DNA of 46,065 nt, taken from positions 1-46,065 of the forward strand of contig JAAZBV010000141.1 in assembly GCA_012513605.1 (NCBI GenBank). The letters are read 5' to 3'. The position numbers and the translations under genes are program-made. Positions within the stretch are counted from its first letter, which is position 1, and every line of letters begins with the position of its first letter. The notes under the pieces are model-generated. The model saw only the letters and a program-made list of their open reading frames with translations. It was not told where the DNA came from and ran no database searches. This document shows positions 1 to 7,087 of this stretch, piece after piece. Source of the stretch: Desulfatiglans sp. GTDB taxonomy: Bacteria; Desulfobacterota; DSM-4660; Desulfatiglandales; HGW-15.

Positions 1-1391
1 ACAACGTACCTGTTCGTAACACCCAGAATCCGCTTTTTCTGCATTGCTGCCACCACATTGGCCTGAAATCTCTCGGATGACATGGGGGCCTGTATGAAAT
101 GTGTCATCTCCCATCCGCCATTTTTAAACGCATTCAAATAATCATCTATCATTATTGCATTCTTTCTGATTTCATCCATTGCAGGGGTGCTTTGAAAATC
201 TCTCCAGTCTGCATTTACCATAGCAAACCTTGTTTCTTTTTTACTGTTCTCGCAAGCCAGTTTAAAAAACCTTTCAAGGAAACCAAGATACTGTTCTCTG
301 GAAAGGTTAGATATGCTCTCTTCTTCATACTCTTTTACCTTTTTACTGAAATAAGGCGGGTCAAAGATAATAAGGTCAGGTTTTGTCTTACCGCTAATAG
401 GCCATTTTAAATTTTTGGTATCCCAGAAGTAGGGTTCTATTTCGGGTCTTTCATCTATCCTATCAACCATATCAAAGCTCCAGCATTTCCGGTTGAATGC
501 AAGGCATGTGTCCGCTACCACCCCGCCACCTGCCATGGGGTCAAAGACAAGGTCATTCTCTTTTGAGAAGAAATATAGTATGTGGGCTACAAGCTGGGCA
601 GGGATTCTTCCGGGCCATTCATCACCGAATCTTTTGTCACAGTCGGTAAAATACCAGTTATCCCATGTCCTGATTCCCCACTGTAATTCATGACATTTAC
701 CGAGGTCATCTTTGCAGTCTAATCTGATTGCCCAAACCAGAGATTCAGGCCAGCCGTGCTTTTCTGCAACCTGTGAGATGGTGAACCCTTTCTTAATGTC
801 GTTATTTACCCATTTTGGCAATGTTGCCATTTTGGGTAAATAGCGGGAAACAGTCTGCTGAGGTAAATTTAAACGATATGATATCCTTTCCTGTGGAATA
901 CCAAGCTTGTTCATCCTGAATATCTTCAGATCAATGTCCATCTGAACAGCAGCCTTTAAATCCGCTATATACAAATCTACTGTTCTTCGTGCCCTGCCTA
1001 TTGCTTTTCCGATCTCTTCCGGACTCAGTTTCGGATTATTCTGGTATGCCCTTCTTGCAGTATCCTTTGCCTCTTCATCATTAAGCTGTCTTGGGCCAAT
1101 TGCCTTTTGGGCTGCATAAAGCAGGGGATCTGTTCCATTGAGTTTTATAATCTCAGCTGGAATCTCTTTTTGCCCGATACCCTTATAGGCCTGAAAACGG
1201 TGCGCTCCATCCAGTATGCGATATTTACCTGGTAAATCCGGGTGCGCCTGAACTTGAATGGGATCAAACACAAACCCATCCCGCATGTTTTCTTCAAACA
1301 TGGAGACCCTTTTATGGTCAATACTGCTTCTTGGATAAATGCTGTTATCCAGGATAATGTCTTCAATTTTTACTTTATCTGTTTTCCTCAC
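1..1391 (-). CDS. ParB-like domain + DNA methyltransferase fusion (partial, runs off left edge)
   Basis: One uninterrupted frame of about 463 codons runs from a GTG at 1391 to the window edge with no stop. The GTG is preceded by an AGGGGTGAGG Shine-Dalgarno stretch and an in-frame TAA lies further upstream. Residues 1-100 resemble a ParB/sulfiredoxin-like domain, with the motif ILDGAHRFQAYKG near residue 62. The middle has two helix-turn-helix-like stretches (about residues 115-200), including RISYRLNLPQQTVSRYLPK. The C-terminal part is a SAM-dependent methyltransferase: motif I is FDPMAGGGVVADT (about residue 283) and the catalytic motif IV is IIFDPPYFSKK (about residue 342). Motif I therefore precedes motif IV. 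ParB-methylase fusions are known as orphan adenine or cytosine-N4 methylases on phages and integrative elements. No restriction partner is visible, though one could lie to the left. Target base and site cannot be read from sequence. Confidence 0.85.
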   Translation of the reverse strand, partial: MRKTDKVKIEDIILDNSIYPRSSIDHKRVSMFEENMRDGFVFDPIQVQAHPDLPGKYRILDGAHRFQAYKGIGQKEIPAEIIKLNGTDPLLYAAQKAIGPRQLNDEEAKDTARRAYQNNPKLSPEEIGKAIGRARRTVDLYIADLKAAVQMDIDLKIFRMNKLGIPQERISYRLNLPQQTVSRYLPKMATLPKWVNNDIKKGFTISQVAEKHGWPESLVWAIRLDCKDDLGKCHELQWGIRTWDNWYFTDCDKRFGDEWPGRIPAQLVAHILYFFSKENDLVFDPMAGGGVVADTCLAFNRKCWSFDMVDRIDERPEIEPYFWDTKNLKWPISGKTKPDLIIFDPPYFSKKVKEYEEESISNLSREQYLGFLERFFKLACENSKKETRFAMVNADWRDFQSTPAMDEIRKNAIMIDDYLNAFKNGGWEMTHFIQAPMSSERFQANVVAAMQKKRILGVTNRYV

Positions 1392-1581
1392 ATCCTCACC
1401 CCTTTTTTAGTAATCTGGGAATACCCTTTACAAACATCATGCCAGATACAAAAAATATGTGCCTACGAAAGATATAAGCAAAGGATATCCAGTAATAGAA
1501 AGGCTTATAGCTTTTTTAATTTTATTAGAACGATAGTGATAAGTTTTTTCGGAGATCATATTTTTGGGAGAAATGCACAAT

Positions 1582-1619
1582 ATCATGTGCATGATACACA
1601 TTTTAAAGGCATATGCCTT
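1582..1619. promoter_or_regulatory. Paired palindromes (candidate operator)
   Basis: Two dyads lie 10 bp apart. ATCATG-TG-CATGAT is at 1582-1595 and the perfect 14-mer AAGGCATATGCCTT is at 1606-1619. Spacing and symmetry would suit a dimeric regulator. The nearest genes are the ParB-methylase (start at 1391, minus) and the phosphoribosyltransferase (start at 2057, plus). No promoter hexamers could be assigned with confidence, so a regulatory role is only a suggestion. Confidence 0.3.
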
Positions 1620-1845
1620 AAAAAATATAAGACTGGTATCTATCACATACAATGATTCCTCGAACCTCAACATGTAATGCCGAAACCTAGAAAATTGGAT
1701 TACGACTTATCCTATGAAACCAGATATGCTTCTATTTCACATTGGACGGGCTTATTTCCTTCCTCTCGTCATTCTCCAACTTGCTTGTCAGACAATAACT
1801 TTTGTGACTGCTGGATCAGAGTATCCATTTTCTTTGATTTTTCAC

Positions 1846-1940
1846 ATACCCTCTGCACCATGCTCCTTGCCTTTTCCAGGGTAATTTATTATTGATTATT
1901 AAAAACCAACCAGTTATTATTCAGATGCTTCAATAAGTAA
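1846..1940. repeat. Direct repeat copy A (about 95 bp)
   Basis: This stretch aligns with 3267-3360 at about 80% identity by eye in the same orientation. Both share blocks such as GTAATTTAT, ATTGATTATT, CAACCAG and TATTATTC. Weaker similarity continues past the core (CTCAACTTTTTTGA at about 1975 against CTCATCTTTTTGGA at about 3400). Copy A ends 117 bp before the phosphoribosyltransferase start and copy B ends 124 bp before the nucleotidyltransferase start. The repeat is therefore either a duplicated leader or a cassette boundary. Confidence 0.7.
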
Positions 1941-2056
1941 CTACTTGGTTATATTTTTTTTGGAAATACCGGCCTCAACTTTTTTGATCTCATTCAAAAT
2001 GGAAAGATGGCCGGAATGGATGTACCTATTGTTTGACAATTCCTTGGAGATCATCG

Positions 2057-2647
2057 ATGGTTAACATTAGACCAATGCAAATTCCCGGTCGATGGCGCGC
2101 AGGGTATGCGCTGGATTACCATACACTTAGCAGCACATATCTTGGTGTAGATGAATACGGCCATGCGATATATGACACTAAAAGAAGTGAGATCGGTGAA
2201 CTGCTATATCGTCTCAAATACCGCTCGGACAAGAGTGTTATTAATGAACTTGTTGAAATCGTTGCAAGATTTGTTAGCGAATGGAATCCGGGTGTGACCA
2301 TTCTCATTCCTGTTCCACCCTCACGAACGCGAGCTGATCAGCCTGTACAAATAATTGCCGAAAGGCTTGGCATGTCAATAGGCATTCCTGTTGACCTGAA
2401 TATTATAAAGCGAGTAATTGAAACTCCCGAACTTAAGAATGTGTATAATTATGATGAAAGGATACGCCTCCTTAATGGTTCCTATAAGGTCGATAAATCA
2501 GGCATTAAGGAACAGAAGATTCTCTTATTCGATGACTTGTACCGTTCAGGAGCTACAATGAATGCGGTTACCTCAATGCTTTATGATGAAGGAGTCGCAG
2601 AAGAGGTATATGCCCTGGCCCTTACTCGAACCAGGAGTAGATCATGA
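2057..2647 (+). CDS. ComF-like phosphoribosyltransferase (PRTase)
   Basis: A 196-residue protein with a type I phosphoribosyltransferase fold. The PRPP-binding signature is ILLFDDLYRSGATM near residue 160. Upstream is a PVPPSRTRADQP segment near residue 96, as in ComF and related salvage enzymes. I chose the ATG at 2057 because GGAG lies 7 nt upstream; an in-frame TTG at 2033 has no such site. The stop overlaps the next start as ATGA, so the SLOG gene is very likely translationally coupled. ComF proteins usually carry an N-terminal zinc finger; none is seen here, so this is not a competence ComF. PRTases paired with nucleotide-binding SLOG proteins point to making or sensing a nucleotide derivative, probably in conflict or stress. 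The substrate is unknown. Confidence 0.8.
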   Translation: MVNIRPMQIPGRWRAGYALDYHTLSSTYLGVDEYGHAIYDTKRSEIGELLYRLKYRSDKSVINELVEIVARFVSEWNPGVTILIPVPPSRTRADQPVQIIAERLGMSIGIPVDLNIIKRVIETPELKNVYNYDERIRLLNGSYKVDKSGIKEQKILLFDDLYRSGATMNAVTSMLYDEGVAEEVYALALTRTRSRS

Positions 2648-3192
2648 CAAAGGTATTTATCGGCGGATCTCGTCGAATATCGCAACTGAACATTGAGGTC
2701 AGAAAGCGGATTGATCGGATTATTGAACAAGGGTTCCCCGTGCTTATCGGTGATGCAAACGGTGTGGATAAAACTGTACAGAAGTACCTGCAAAGTTGCA
2801 GCTACGAGGCTGTCGAGGTGTTCTGTTCGGGAGGAAAATGTCGTAATAATATAGGCAAGTGGCCGGTTCGAGCTGTAGCCACCAGTCAAACCAGAAGAGA
2901 TTTCAATTACTATGCCGCAAAGGATGAACAGATGGCCCATGAGGCTTCTGTTGGGCTAATGATCTGGGATGGAAAGAGCGCAGGAACCATTGCGAATGTA
3001 GCGCGCCTGTTGCGGCATCAAAAGAATGTAGTAGTTTATGCTGCGCCAGCTAAACGGTTTATCACTTTAAAGGTCGAGGCTGATTTAGAGAACCTTTTAT
3101 CCGGTTGTGAAAGAGATGTGCAAGAGAAGGTACTCGCAGCCAAGAAAGGCCAGCTATCGGAGGCAGACAGGAGGCAGAGAAGTCTTTTTTAA
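2644..3192 (+). CDS. SLOG-superfamily (YspA/YpsA-like) nucleotide-binding protein
   Basis: A 182-residue Rossmann-like protein. KVFIGGSRRIS at the N-terminus and LIGDANGVDKTVQKYLQS (about residues 36-53) match the SLOG pattern of a glycine-rich first strand followed by a G-x-A-x-G-x-D loop. VGLMIWDGKSAGTIANV (about residues 101-117) fits the third nucleotide-binding segment of YspA-type SLOG proteins. SLOG domains bind or process nucleotides and derivatives (LOG, DprA, CARF-like effectors) and recur in defence loci. The gene overlaps the PRTase stop by 4 nt (ATGA), so the two form a module. The C-terminus ends in RQRSLF, close to the sliding-clamp-binding pentapeptide; whether this works is unknown. 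The ligand cannot be deduced. Confidence 0.78.
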   Translation: MTKVFIGGSRRISQLNIEVRKRIDRIIEQGFPVLIGDANGVDKTVQKYLQSCSYEAVEVFCSGGKCRNNIGKWPVRAVATSQTRRDFNYYAAKDEQMAHEASVGLMIWDGKSAGTIANVARLLRHQKNVVVYAAPAKRFITLKVEADLENLLSGCERDVQEKVLAAKKGQLSEADRRQRSLF

Positions 3193-3266
3193 ATGACCAC
3201 CCAATCCTGTCATACCGCGACCCAAATCGTGGTATCCAGTGCTTTTTGTTTTTGCGTCTAAACCCT

Positions 3267-3360
3267 ATACGCTCTGCGCCATACGCTTTGCCTTTTTCAG
3301 AGTAATTTATGATTGATTATTCAAAATCAACCAGCTATTATTCCAATACTTCAATACTAA
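3267..3360. repeat. Direct repeat copy B (about 95 bp)
   Basis: Second copy of the repeat at 1846-1940, in the same orientation, lying between the SLOG gene and the nucleotidyltransferase gene. The preceding bases (CTATACGCTCTGCGCCATACGC) belong to a degenerate roughly 10-bp-period motif also found around 14970 and 18750. The rest of the 3193-3483 gap holds no gene that I can see. Confidence 0.7.
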
Positions 3361-3483
3361 AATATCTGAATTAATTCAGTATTTATATAAATATCCGACT
3401 CATCTTTTTGGATAACATTTAAGAGATTGCAAAAGTCGGTGTATCAATGTTCGTCAAGGGAAATCATTACCGAGGAAAATAAC

Positions 3484-4014
3484 ATGACACCAAAACAGTT
3501 TTATGATTGGCAAACAGCAGGCGGAACAGACGATGTCATGCGTTTGGTCGACTGCCTGGAGCGGGCAGATCTCGCATGGTGCGCGATTAGCGGTATTGCT
3601 GTCAACCATTGGGCTGTGGAAGCCATGGTTACGCAAGATGTTGATCTGGTTGTCGCTTCAGAATCAGTAGATCGTACAATGAAAATTCTCGAGGAAGCCG
3701 GATTCAAATCGGAACGATTTGTATGGTCAATTAATTTTAGGGGCCATTCAAAAGTCAGCATTCAGTTGAGTACAGAAGACTTCTACAAAGATTTTCCAAG
3801 CCGCGCCGTCCCCGCTGATATACACGGAATTCTTATGCGGGTTGCTTCTCTAGAAGATACATTGAGAGGTAAAATCAAAGCGTGGCGGGATGAAGAAAAA
3901 AGGCAAAGCAAGAGACTCAAGGACCTTGGAGATATCGCACGTCTGGTAGAGAGTCACCCTCACCTGTGGGATTTGCTTGAACCGGATTTGAAAGAGATTA
4001 TTCAGAAACAGTAA
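3484..4014 (+). CDS. AbiEii/MNT-like nucleotidyltransferase
   Basis: A 176-residue protein. SGIAVNHWA near residue 38, followed by TQDVDLVV near residue 53, resembles the G-x-A-V...T-x-D-x-D-L core of AbiEii and minimal nucleotidyltransferase toxins. The two aspartates would bind metal. A third acidic residue is not obvious: the expected strand reads KVSIQLSTED. The C-terminal KDLGDIARLV resembles the 'KDLxDI' helix of that family. I chose the ATG at 3484 because GAGGA lies 7 nt upstream; an in-frame TTG at 3427 lacks a site. No AbiEi-type antitoxin is adjacent. The next gene encodes a HEPN-like protein, so a HEPN/MNT relationship is possible, although 168 bp and a palindromic element separate them. 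Confidence 0.7.
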   Translation: MTPKQFYDWQTAGGTDDVMRLVDCLERADLAWCAISGIAVNHWAVEAMVTQDVDLVVASESVDRTMKILEEAGFKSERFVWSINFRGHSKVSIQLSTEDFYKDFPSRAVPADIHGILMRVASLEDTLRGKIKAWRDEEKRQSKRLKDLGDIARLVESHPHLWDLLEPDLKEIIQKQ

Positions 4015-4026
4015 ATAGTGATGTAA

Positions 4027-4158
4027 AGAAGGTTGGTTTTTTAGCCCAAAACCCTTTTAATAATTTGCTGAAAAGGTAAACAACCACTTTTGAATAGAAA
4101 GCGGCATTATTTGAAAAATAGGAATATTGTTGGGTTGCTTCGCTTAACCCAACCTTCT
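4027..4158. repeat. Inverted pair of REP-like palindromes (MITE-like)
   Basis: AGAAGGTTGG at 4027-4036 is exactly inverted at 4149-4158. The right copy contains a hairpin, TTGGGTT-gcttcgctt-AACCCAA (4130-4152). The left copy is a degraded version of the same palindrome in the opposite orientation. This GGGTT...AACCC motif is a widespread REP-like element in bacteria, normally mobilised by RAYT-type Y1 transposases. No transposase lies in this window. Confidence 0.65.
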
Positions 4159-4182
4159 ACATTCTCGGAGTTGTAGCAACTT

Positions 4183-5067
4183 ATGATAGATGAAATATGG
4201 GAATGTCAGTTTACTATCCATAGATTGGTTACACCTGAACCTGTTACCAGCGAATCAATAAGCTATTCTTCTCCAGCCCCTCCATTGAGTGAAGATAAAG
4301 CCTACACAAGTGGGAAAGTTCGTATATCATCCAGTGAGGCACTTGCAGAAAGCCAGGTAGTAGCACGTATCGAAAGAGAATTAGTTAATGTGTTTGCTTT
4401 AACTGAACTTACGAAGGTTTCATTAGAAGTAAGCATACCTAATCTTATCAATAAGGATGAAATCGAAAAAGCCAGACAACCCCGGACTGCATATTCCAAC
4501 CTGAGGATGTGTCTAGGGTGTATTGGTAAACTCAGGGATTACAATAAGATCCCGGGTTTATGGGATAAGTACCAAAAAATGCAGAAGAAAGGAGATCCTG
4601 AACTGATACTTGTAGTTTCGTGGTTTTCAAGAGCAATCAGATCAGAAAGCAACATTGATAAATTCATCAACGCATGGGTCACGTTTAACATGCTATACAG
4701 TTGGTTGACAGGTGAAATCAAAAGTATGCCAAAAGGAATAAGAGGCTTGATAGAGAAGGGTGTGCCAGATCGTGAAGAACGAGAGGATTTAGTATCCAAG
4801 CAAGCTACAATTATCGAAAAGCTTTCGCAAATAGAATTATTGGATGCAAAAGGAAACATCAATAAAGTAAAAGAGCTCAGAAAAGCACTTGATGAATCCG
4901 CATCATCTGATACTATCCTCGAATTGGTGACTATTGTAATAGGTGACATCAGAAATCATCTTTTTCATGGCGGAATCATTGATCGTTCAAAAGAAGTTGC
5001 GTTGTGTGCACCTTTCGTTATTGATCTGGTCAGCAGGATAATAAAACACCAGCTAAATAAGATATAG
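4183..5067 (+). CDS. HEPN-like (ApeA-type) protein, putative RNase effector
   Basis: A 294-residue protein of no family I can name outright. The C-terminal half looks all-alpha and ends with VIGDIRNHLFHGG (about residues 252-264). This contains R-N-H-L-F-H, the RX4-6H signature of HEPN ribonucleases; surveillance-type HEPN proteins commonly carry the same 'RN-x-x-x-HG' sequence. An upstream helix, DKFINAWVTFNMLYSW (about residues 158-173), fits the first HEPN helix. The N-terminal 100 residues are low in recognisable motifs. Its setting between a nucleotidyltransferase and a type III R-M operon suggests an abortive-infection or toxin role, which is inference. The ATG at 4183 has only a distant GGAG (12 nt), so initiation may be weak. 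Confidence 0.6.
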   Translation: MIDEIWECQFTIHRLVTPEPVTSESISYSSPAPPLSEDKAYTSGKVRISSSEALAESQVVARIERELVNVFALTELTKVSLEVSIPNLINKDEIEKARQPRTAYSNLRMCLGCIGKLRDYNKIPGLWDKYQKMQKKGDPELILVVSWFSRAIRSESNIDKFINAWVTFNMLYSWLTGEIKSMPKGIRGLIEKGVPDREEREDLVSKQATIIEKLSQIELLDAKGNINKVKELRKALDESASSDTILELVTIVIGDIRNHLFHGGIIDRSKEVALCAPFVIDLVSRIIKHQLNKI

Positions 5068-5116
5068 AATAGTGGCGATAATAATTTTATAAAATCAATG
5101 GATGCAGGGTATTAAA

Positions 5117-7087
5117 ATGGCAAAGAGTTTTAATGAAAAATTGATTGAACGGCTAAAAACAGATTCCCGGTTTGTGGATGATGAAGGGGAATTGATAAAG
5201 GCGGCAGTGATTGATCGGGCTTGGAAGATTGACAGAGAGCTGGTGAAGCTGCTGTTGAGTAAGCCGGAAATCAAGAGCAAGTTTTTTGATGAGATTGAAG
5301 GACACTGGATTTTCAACATAAACACCTTTATCGAATATATTTCCGATAAAAATTTTCTTGCCAATTCCTATACCCGTTTCAGAAATAAAATTGGCCTTAA
5401 TATAGATGGCAAATTCCTGCGGGAACGCGGAGAGGTTTCTCTTGTATGGCCATATAAGGATTGTGTACTAGAAGGCGGACAAACTAAGGAAGAAGAAAAG
5501 CGCAAAGAGATATTCTTTAATGAAATACTTGCCCAGGATGAGATTGACCGGCTTTTTGACCCAAAGGTTCTGACCAACTGGAAACGATACACTGTTGATG
5601 GAGAGCAAAAGGTCACAGAAATCAAACGGGATGAAAGCGGAACCATCCGAGAAAATCTGATTATTAAGGGAAACAACCTGCTTGCACTATACACGCTTAT
5701 AAAACAGTTCAGAGGAAAGGTGAAGCTGATTATTATTGATCCGCCATACAACACAGGCAATGATTCTTTCGGGTACAATGATAATTTCAATCATTCAAGC
5801 TGGCTAACATTCATGAAGAACCGGCTGGAGGTTGCAAGGGAGTTGCTTTCAAATGATGGCTCAATCTGGATAAATATAGATGATGATGAGGCACATTATC
5901 TTAAGGTGCTGTGTGATGAGATTTTTGGAAAGGAAAATTTTGTAGCAAATGTGATTTGGCAAAAGAAGTTCTCTCCTCAGAATGATGCACGTTGGTTTTC
6001 TGATATGCATGACCATATTTTGGTTTTTGCCAAACAAAAGGAGCAATTTGTCCTTAATCAAATAGCAAGGTCCGAAGAGTTAAATGGAACATATTCAAAC
6101 CCTGATGGTGACCCAAGAGGGCCATGGGTATCAAGTGATATGACAGTAAAGTCATATACTCCTGAATATGATTTCCCTATTACAACACCCGCTGGTGTGG
6201 AAAAAACCCCGACAAAAGGAAGATGTTGGTTTACATCAAGAGAAAATGTTCAGAAATTAATTGATGATAACCGCATATGGTTTGGGGAAACAGGTAAAAA
6301 TGTCCCAAGAGTAAAGAAATTTTTGTCTGAAGTAAAAGAGGGTGTTACCCCCACAACAATTTGGCTTCATCAGGAAGTGGGGCATAATCAAGAAGCCAAG
6401 CAAGAAATAATTTCATTTGGAGGTGAAAAGTTTTTTAGTACCCCGAAACCTGAACGTCTTCTTCAAAAAATACTTCATATAGGTTCACAACAAAAAGATA
6501 TTGTAATTGATTTTTGTGCCGGTTCTGCAACCACCGCTGCTGTTGCCCACAAAATGAACCGCCAATGGATTACAGTCGAGCAGATGGATTATATTGATAC
6601 CGTCGCGATTGAGCGGCTGAAAAAAGTCATAGGTAAAAAAAGTAAACGTGTCGGCAAGATGTTTGAAGAGTTAGAATGTGACCAGGGCGGCATATCTAAA
6701 GAGGTCAACTGGCAGGGTGGCGGTGATTTTATCTATTGCGAACTGATGAAATATAACGAGGCTTATATGGACAAGATTCAGGCTGCCAAAACAACAAAAG
6801 AACTTGTAGCGCTCTGGAAAGATATTGCGGAAAATTCTTTCCTTAACTGGTATGTAAACCCTGAAATGCCTGAAGAGGCTGTGAATGACTTTATTGAAAT
6901 AGGCAAATCTGAAGAAGGCCCTTCGACAGGCTCAGGGCAAGGCCTGGAAAAACAGAAAAAGCTGCTGGCTGAACTGCTTAACAAGAATCAACTCTATGTT
7001 AATCTCTCGGAGATAGATGACGCAGATTTCAATGTGAGTGATGAAGATAAAAAACTGAATCAGTCATTTTATGGGGAAAGCAGGTAA
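5117..7087 (+). CDS. mod: Type III restriction-modification methyltransferase (Mod)
   Basis: A 656-residue beta-class N6-adenine methyltransferase. The catalytic motif LIIIDPPYNTG is at about residue 206. The SAM-binding motif IVIDFCAGSATTAA is at about residue 461, in the DPPY-first order of Mod proteins. The region between them probably carries the target-recognition domain. Mod methylates one strand of an asymmetric site and gives the Res subunit its specificity. I place the start at ATG 5117 (CAGGGT 7 nt upstream); ATG 5102 is in frame but has no site. The stop shares one base with the res start (TAATG), so the pair is coupled. Near residues 601-609, a palindromic repeat has inserted in frame and encodes GPSTGSGQG; it lies outside the catalytic motifs. 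Confidence 0.93.
   Translation: MAKSFNEKLIERLKTDSRFVDDEGELIKAAVIDRAWKIDRELVKLLLSKPEIKSKFFDEIEGHWIFNINTFIEYISDKNFLANSYTRFRNKIGLNIDGKFLRERGEVSLVWPYKDCVLEGGQTKEEEKRKEIFFNEILAQDEIDRLFDPKVLTNWKRYTVDGEQKVTEIKRDESGTIRENLIIKGNNLLALYTLIKQFRGKVKLIIIDPPYNTGNDSFGYNDNFNHSSWLTFMKNRLEVARELLSNDGSIWINIDDDEAHYLKVLCDEIFGKENFVANVIWQKKFSPQNDARWFSDMHDHILVFAKQKEQFVLNQIARSEELNGTYSNPDGDPRGPWVSSDMTVKSYTPEYDFPITTPAGVEKTPTKGRCWFTSRENVQKLIDDNRIWFGETGKNVPRVKKFLSEVKEGVTPTTIWLHQEVGHNQEAKQEIISFGGEKFFSTPKPERLLQKILHIGSQQKDIVIDFCAGSATTAAVAHKMNRQWITVEQMDYIDTVAIERLKKVIGKKSKRVGKMFEELECDQGGISKEVNWQGGGDFIYCELMKYNEAYMDKIQAAKTTKELVALWKDIAENSFLNWYVNPEMPEEAVNDFIEIGKSEEGPSTGSGQGLEKQKKLLAELLNKNQLYVNLSEIDDADFNVSDEDKKLNQSFYGESR
6917..6944. 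repeat. Dispersed palindromic repeat inserted in frame within mod
   Basis: The sequence from 6917 contains CCCTTCGACAGGCTCAGGGC, with arms GCCCT and AGGGC around an 11-nt centre. This is the very common genomic palindrome usually seen as 'CCTTCGACAGGCTCAGG'. In this frame it encodes the tell-tale peptide PSTGSGQ. It adds about nine residues near the Mod C-terminus without breaking the frame. Confidence 0.75.

Larger units (their letters stand above)
1392..2056. other. 665-bp AT-rich gap with small palindromes and a repeat
   Basis: I see no convincing gene here. Open frames at 1437-1673 (minus) and 1677-1895 (plus) lack ribosome-binding sites and resemble no protein I know. The gap carries two perfect or near-perfect dyads at 1582-1619 and the first copy of a direct repeat at 1846-1940, both listed separately. 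On the minus strand, a short frame over about 1782-1890 (TLEKARSMVQRVCEKSKK, then about 20 more residues to a stop) could be the tail of a lost gene. Stops lie directly upstream of it. Confidence 0.5.

Noticed and set aside
99-693. Plus-strand open frames at the left edge
   Set aside because: They are antisense to the continuous ParB-methylase frame, which carries clear motifs.
1437-1673. Open frame of 78 codons on the minus strand
   Set aside because: AT-rich, no ribosome-binding site, covers the palindromes, no family resemblance.
1677-1895. Open frame of 72 codons on the plus strand
   Set aside because: No ribosome-binding site and no recognisable protein pattern; its end falls inside the direct repeat.
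2033-2060. TTGACA at 2033 as a promoter
   Set aside because: No -10 at proper distance, and it would place the transcript start downstream of the PRTase start codon.
1846-3360. Direct repeats as integron attC sites
   Set aside because: No inverted RYYYAAC/GTTRRRY core pair could be found and no integron integrase is present.
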